Positions 5,628 through 6,235 of a stretch of DNA of 6,235 bases are shown one piece after another (the stretch's first letter is position 1; each line of letters opens with the position of its first letter). Location: positions 1 through 6,235 of the forward strand of contig CAMAQI010000142.1 of the NCBI GenBank assembly GCA_945860255.1. The letters run 5' to 3'. Source of the stretch: Methylacidiphilum caldifontis. Lineage in GTDB: Bacteria > Verrucomicrobiota > Verrucomicrobiia > Methylacidiphilales > CAMAQI01. The notes under the pieces were generated by a model. That model saw nothing but the letters and a program-made list of their open reading frames with translations. It was not told the DNA's origin and did no database searches. The position numbers and the translations under genes are program-made.

Positions 5628-6235
5628 TCAACCGGTGGCTTTCACGAAATCAGGATGTTTCGCAATCGACTTTAAAGCCTTCTGTAAAAGAGATCTCCCC
5701 GGCTCCATTCGATGCCACGGAGAGGCTCCGGAGGGATGGGGAAGCGGAATGACATCAAACTCCTGGCCATTTCGAGTTGCCTTAAAACTTTTGCCGATAC
5801 ATTCTTCAAGTTTCATTGGAGGAAGAAATTGTAGGATCGCCAATTTTCCGACCGGAATAATTAAACCTGGTTTCAAAAGAGCGATTTCTTGATCGAGCCA
5901 CGAAGCGCAATTTTTAATTTCATCCAGATCAGGAACACGATCTCCGCCAGTCGGTTTTTTCCCCGGAAAGCAACGACAGACCGCAGCCATGTAGATCGTG
6001 GCACGAAAATGAACTTCAAGGACTCCTGCTGACTCTAAAAACCATTTAAAGAGCGTTTTGCCTGCGGTCCAGGCAAAGGGACGACCCATCTTCGGCTCCT
6101 TATCTCCAGGGGCTTGACCAACGAGAATTACGCGACTGAATACCGCTCCCCCTGAAACGACGGGAGGATTCATCTGAGGACACTGGCGACACTTTAAAAG
6201 TTTTTCAACATGTCGCGTGATCAGGAGTTGATCTT
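5628..6235 (-). CDS. Uracil-DNA glycosylase, [4Fe-4S] family 4-like, N-terminus cut by window edge
   Basis: This enzyme excises uracil from DNA to start base-excision repair. The frame stays open to the right edge, so the internal ATG at 6173 is unlikely to be the start: the 20 codons before it encode the conserved CRQCPQM element (Cys codons at 6191-6189 and 6182-6180). Counting from that internal Met, motif 1 is VGQAPGDKEPKMGRPF (18-33), followed by WTAGKTLF. Cysteines occur at 66 and 68 in AVCRCFPGK and at 89 in IKNCASWL. PVGKLAI lies at 107-113 and motif 2 is HPSG at 146-149. The two N-terminal cysteines plus two of the later ones would ligate a [4Fe-4S] cluster, as in thermophilic family 4 enzymes. 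GQAPG in place of GEAPG, and HPSG, mark a divergent subgroup. It is probably the first gene of a unit with pyrF. Confidence 0.88.
   Translation of the reverse strand, partial: DQLLITRHVEKLLKCRQCPQMNPPVVSGGAVFSRVILVGQAPGDKEPKMGRPFAWTAGKTLFKWFLESAGVLEVHFRATIYMAAVCRCFPGKKPTGGDRVPDLDEIKNCASWLDQEIALLKPGLIIPVGKLAILQFLPPMKLEECIGKSFKATRNGQEFDVIPLPHPSGASPWHRMEPGRSLLQKALKSIAKHPDFVKATG

Noticed and set aside
5570..5892. Plus-strand open frames opposite udg and pyrF
   Set aside because: They are antisense to two clearly recognised enzymes and encode nothing recognisable.

Overview
The window looks like an ordinary stretch of bacterial chromosome of moderate, slightly AT-rich base composition. It carries six protein genes and one tRNA. 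Two genes run off the edges: a TPR membrane protein on the left and a uracil-DNA glycosylase on the right. The tRNA does not encode its CCA end. Most start codons lack a strong Shine-Dalgarno sequence. The dihydrouridine synthase motif (INMGCPV, then GGGSAMM) recalls PVC-group bacteria such as Planctomycetes. That placement is from memory of family motifs only and is weak.

Layout. 1-603 (minus) is the N-terminal part of a single-pass membrane protein with TPR-like helices. 604-786 is a divergent intergenic region with an extended -10 promoter facing left and two short inverted repeats. 787-1614 (plus) is a stand-alone prephenate dehydratase with a C-terminal ACT domain, with several motif substitutions. 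1615-2080 is non-coding apart from tRNA-Tyr(GUA) at 1872-1953 (minus), which has a TTGACA-type promoter. Just past the tRNA 3' end lie an imperfect 18-bp copy of that end and a short peptide-coding scrap that resembles the N-terminus of IS1595-family transposases. 2081-3595 (plus) is an HDOD-GAF signalling protein, followed after 54 bp by a DusB-like tRNA-dihydrouridine synthase (3650-4780). Converging on these from the right is a probable two-gene unit on the minus strand: a [4Fe-4S]-type uracil-DNA glycosylase, then pyrF (OMP decarboxylase).

Functionally the genes are mostly housekeeping: phenylalanine biosynthesis, pyrimidine biosynthesis, uracil excision, tRNA modification and tRNA-Tyr. 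One is a signalling protein of unknown target. The udg-pyrF pair links making the uracil nucleotide with removing uracil from DNA, but the pairing may be fortuitous. I did not find a convincing new multi-gene system. The most notable points are the atypical prephenate dehydratase motifs and the small scar beside tRNA-Tyr.
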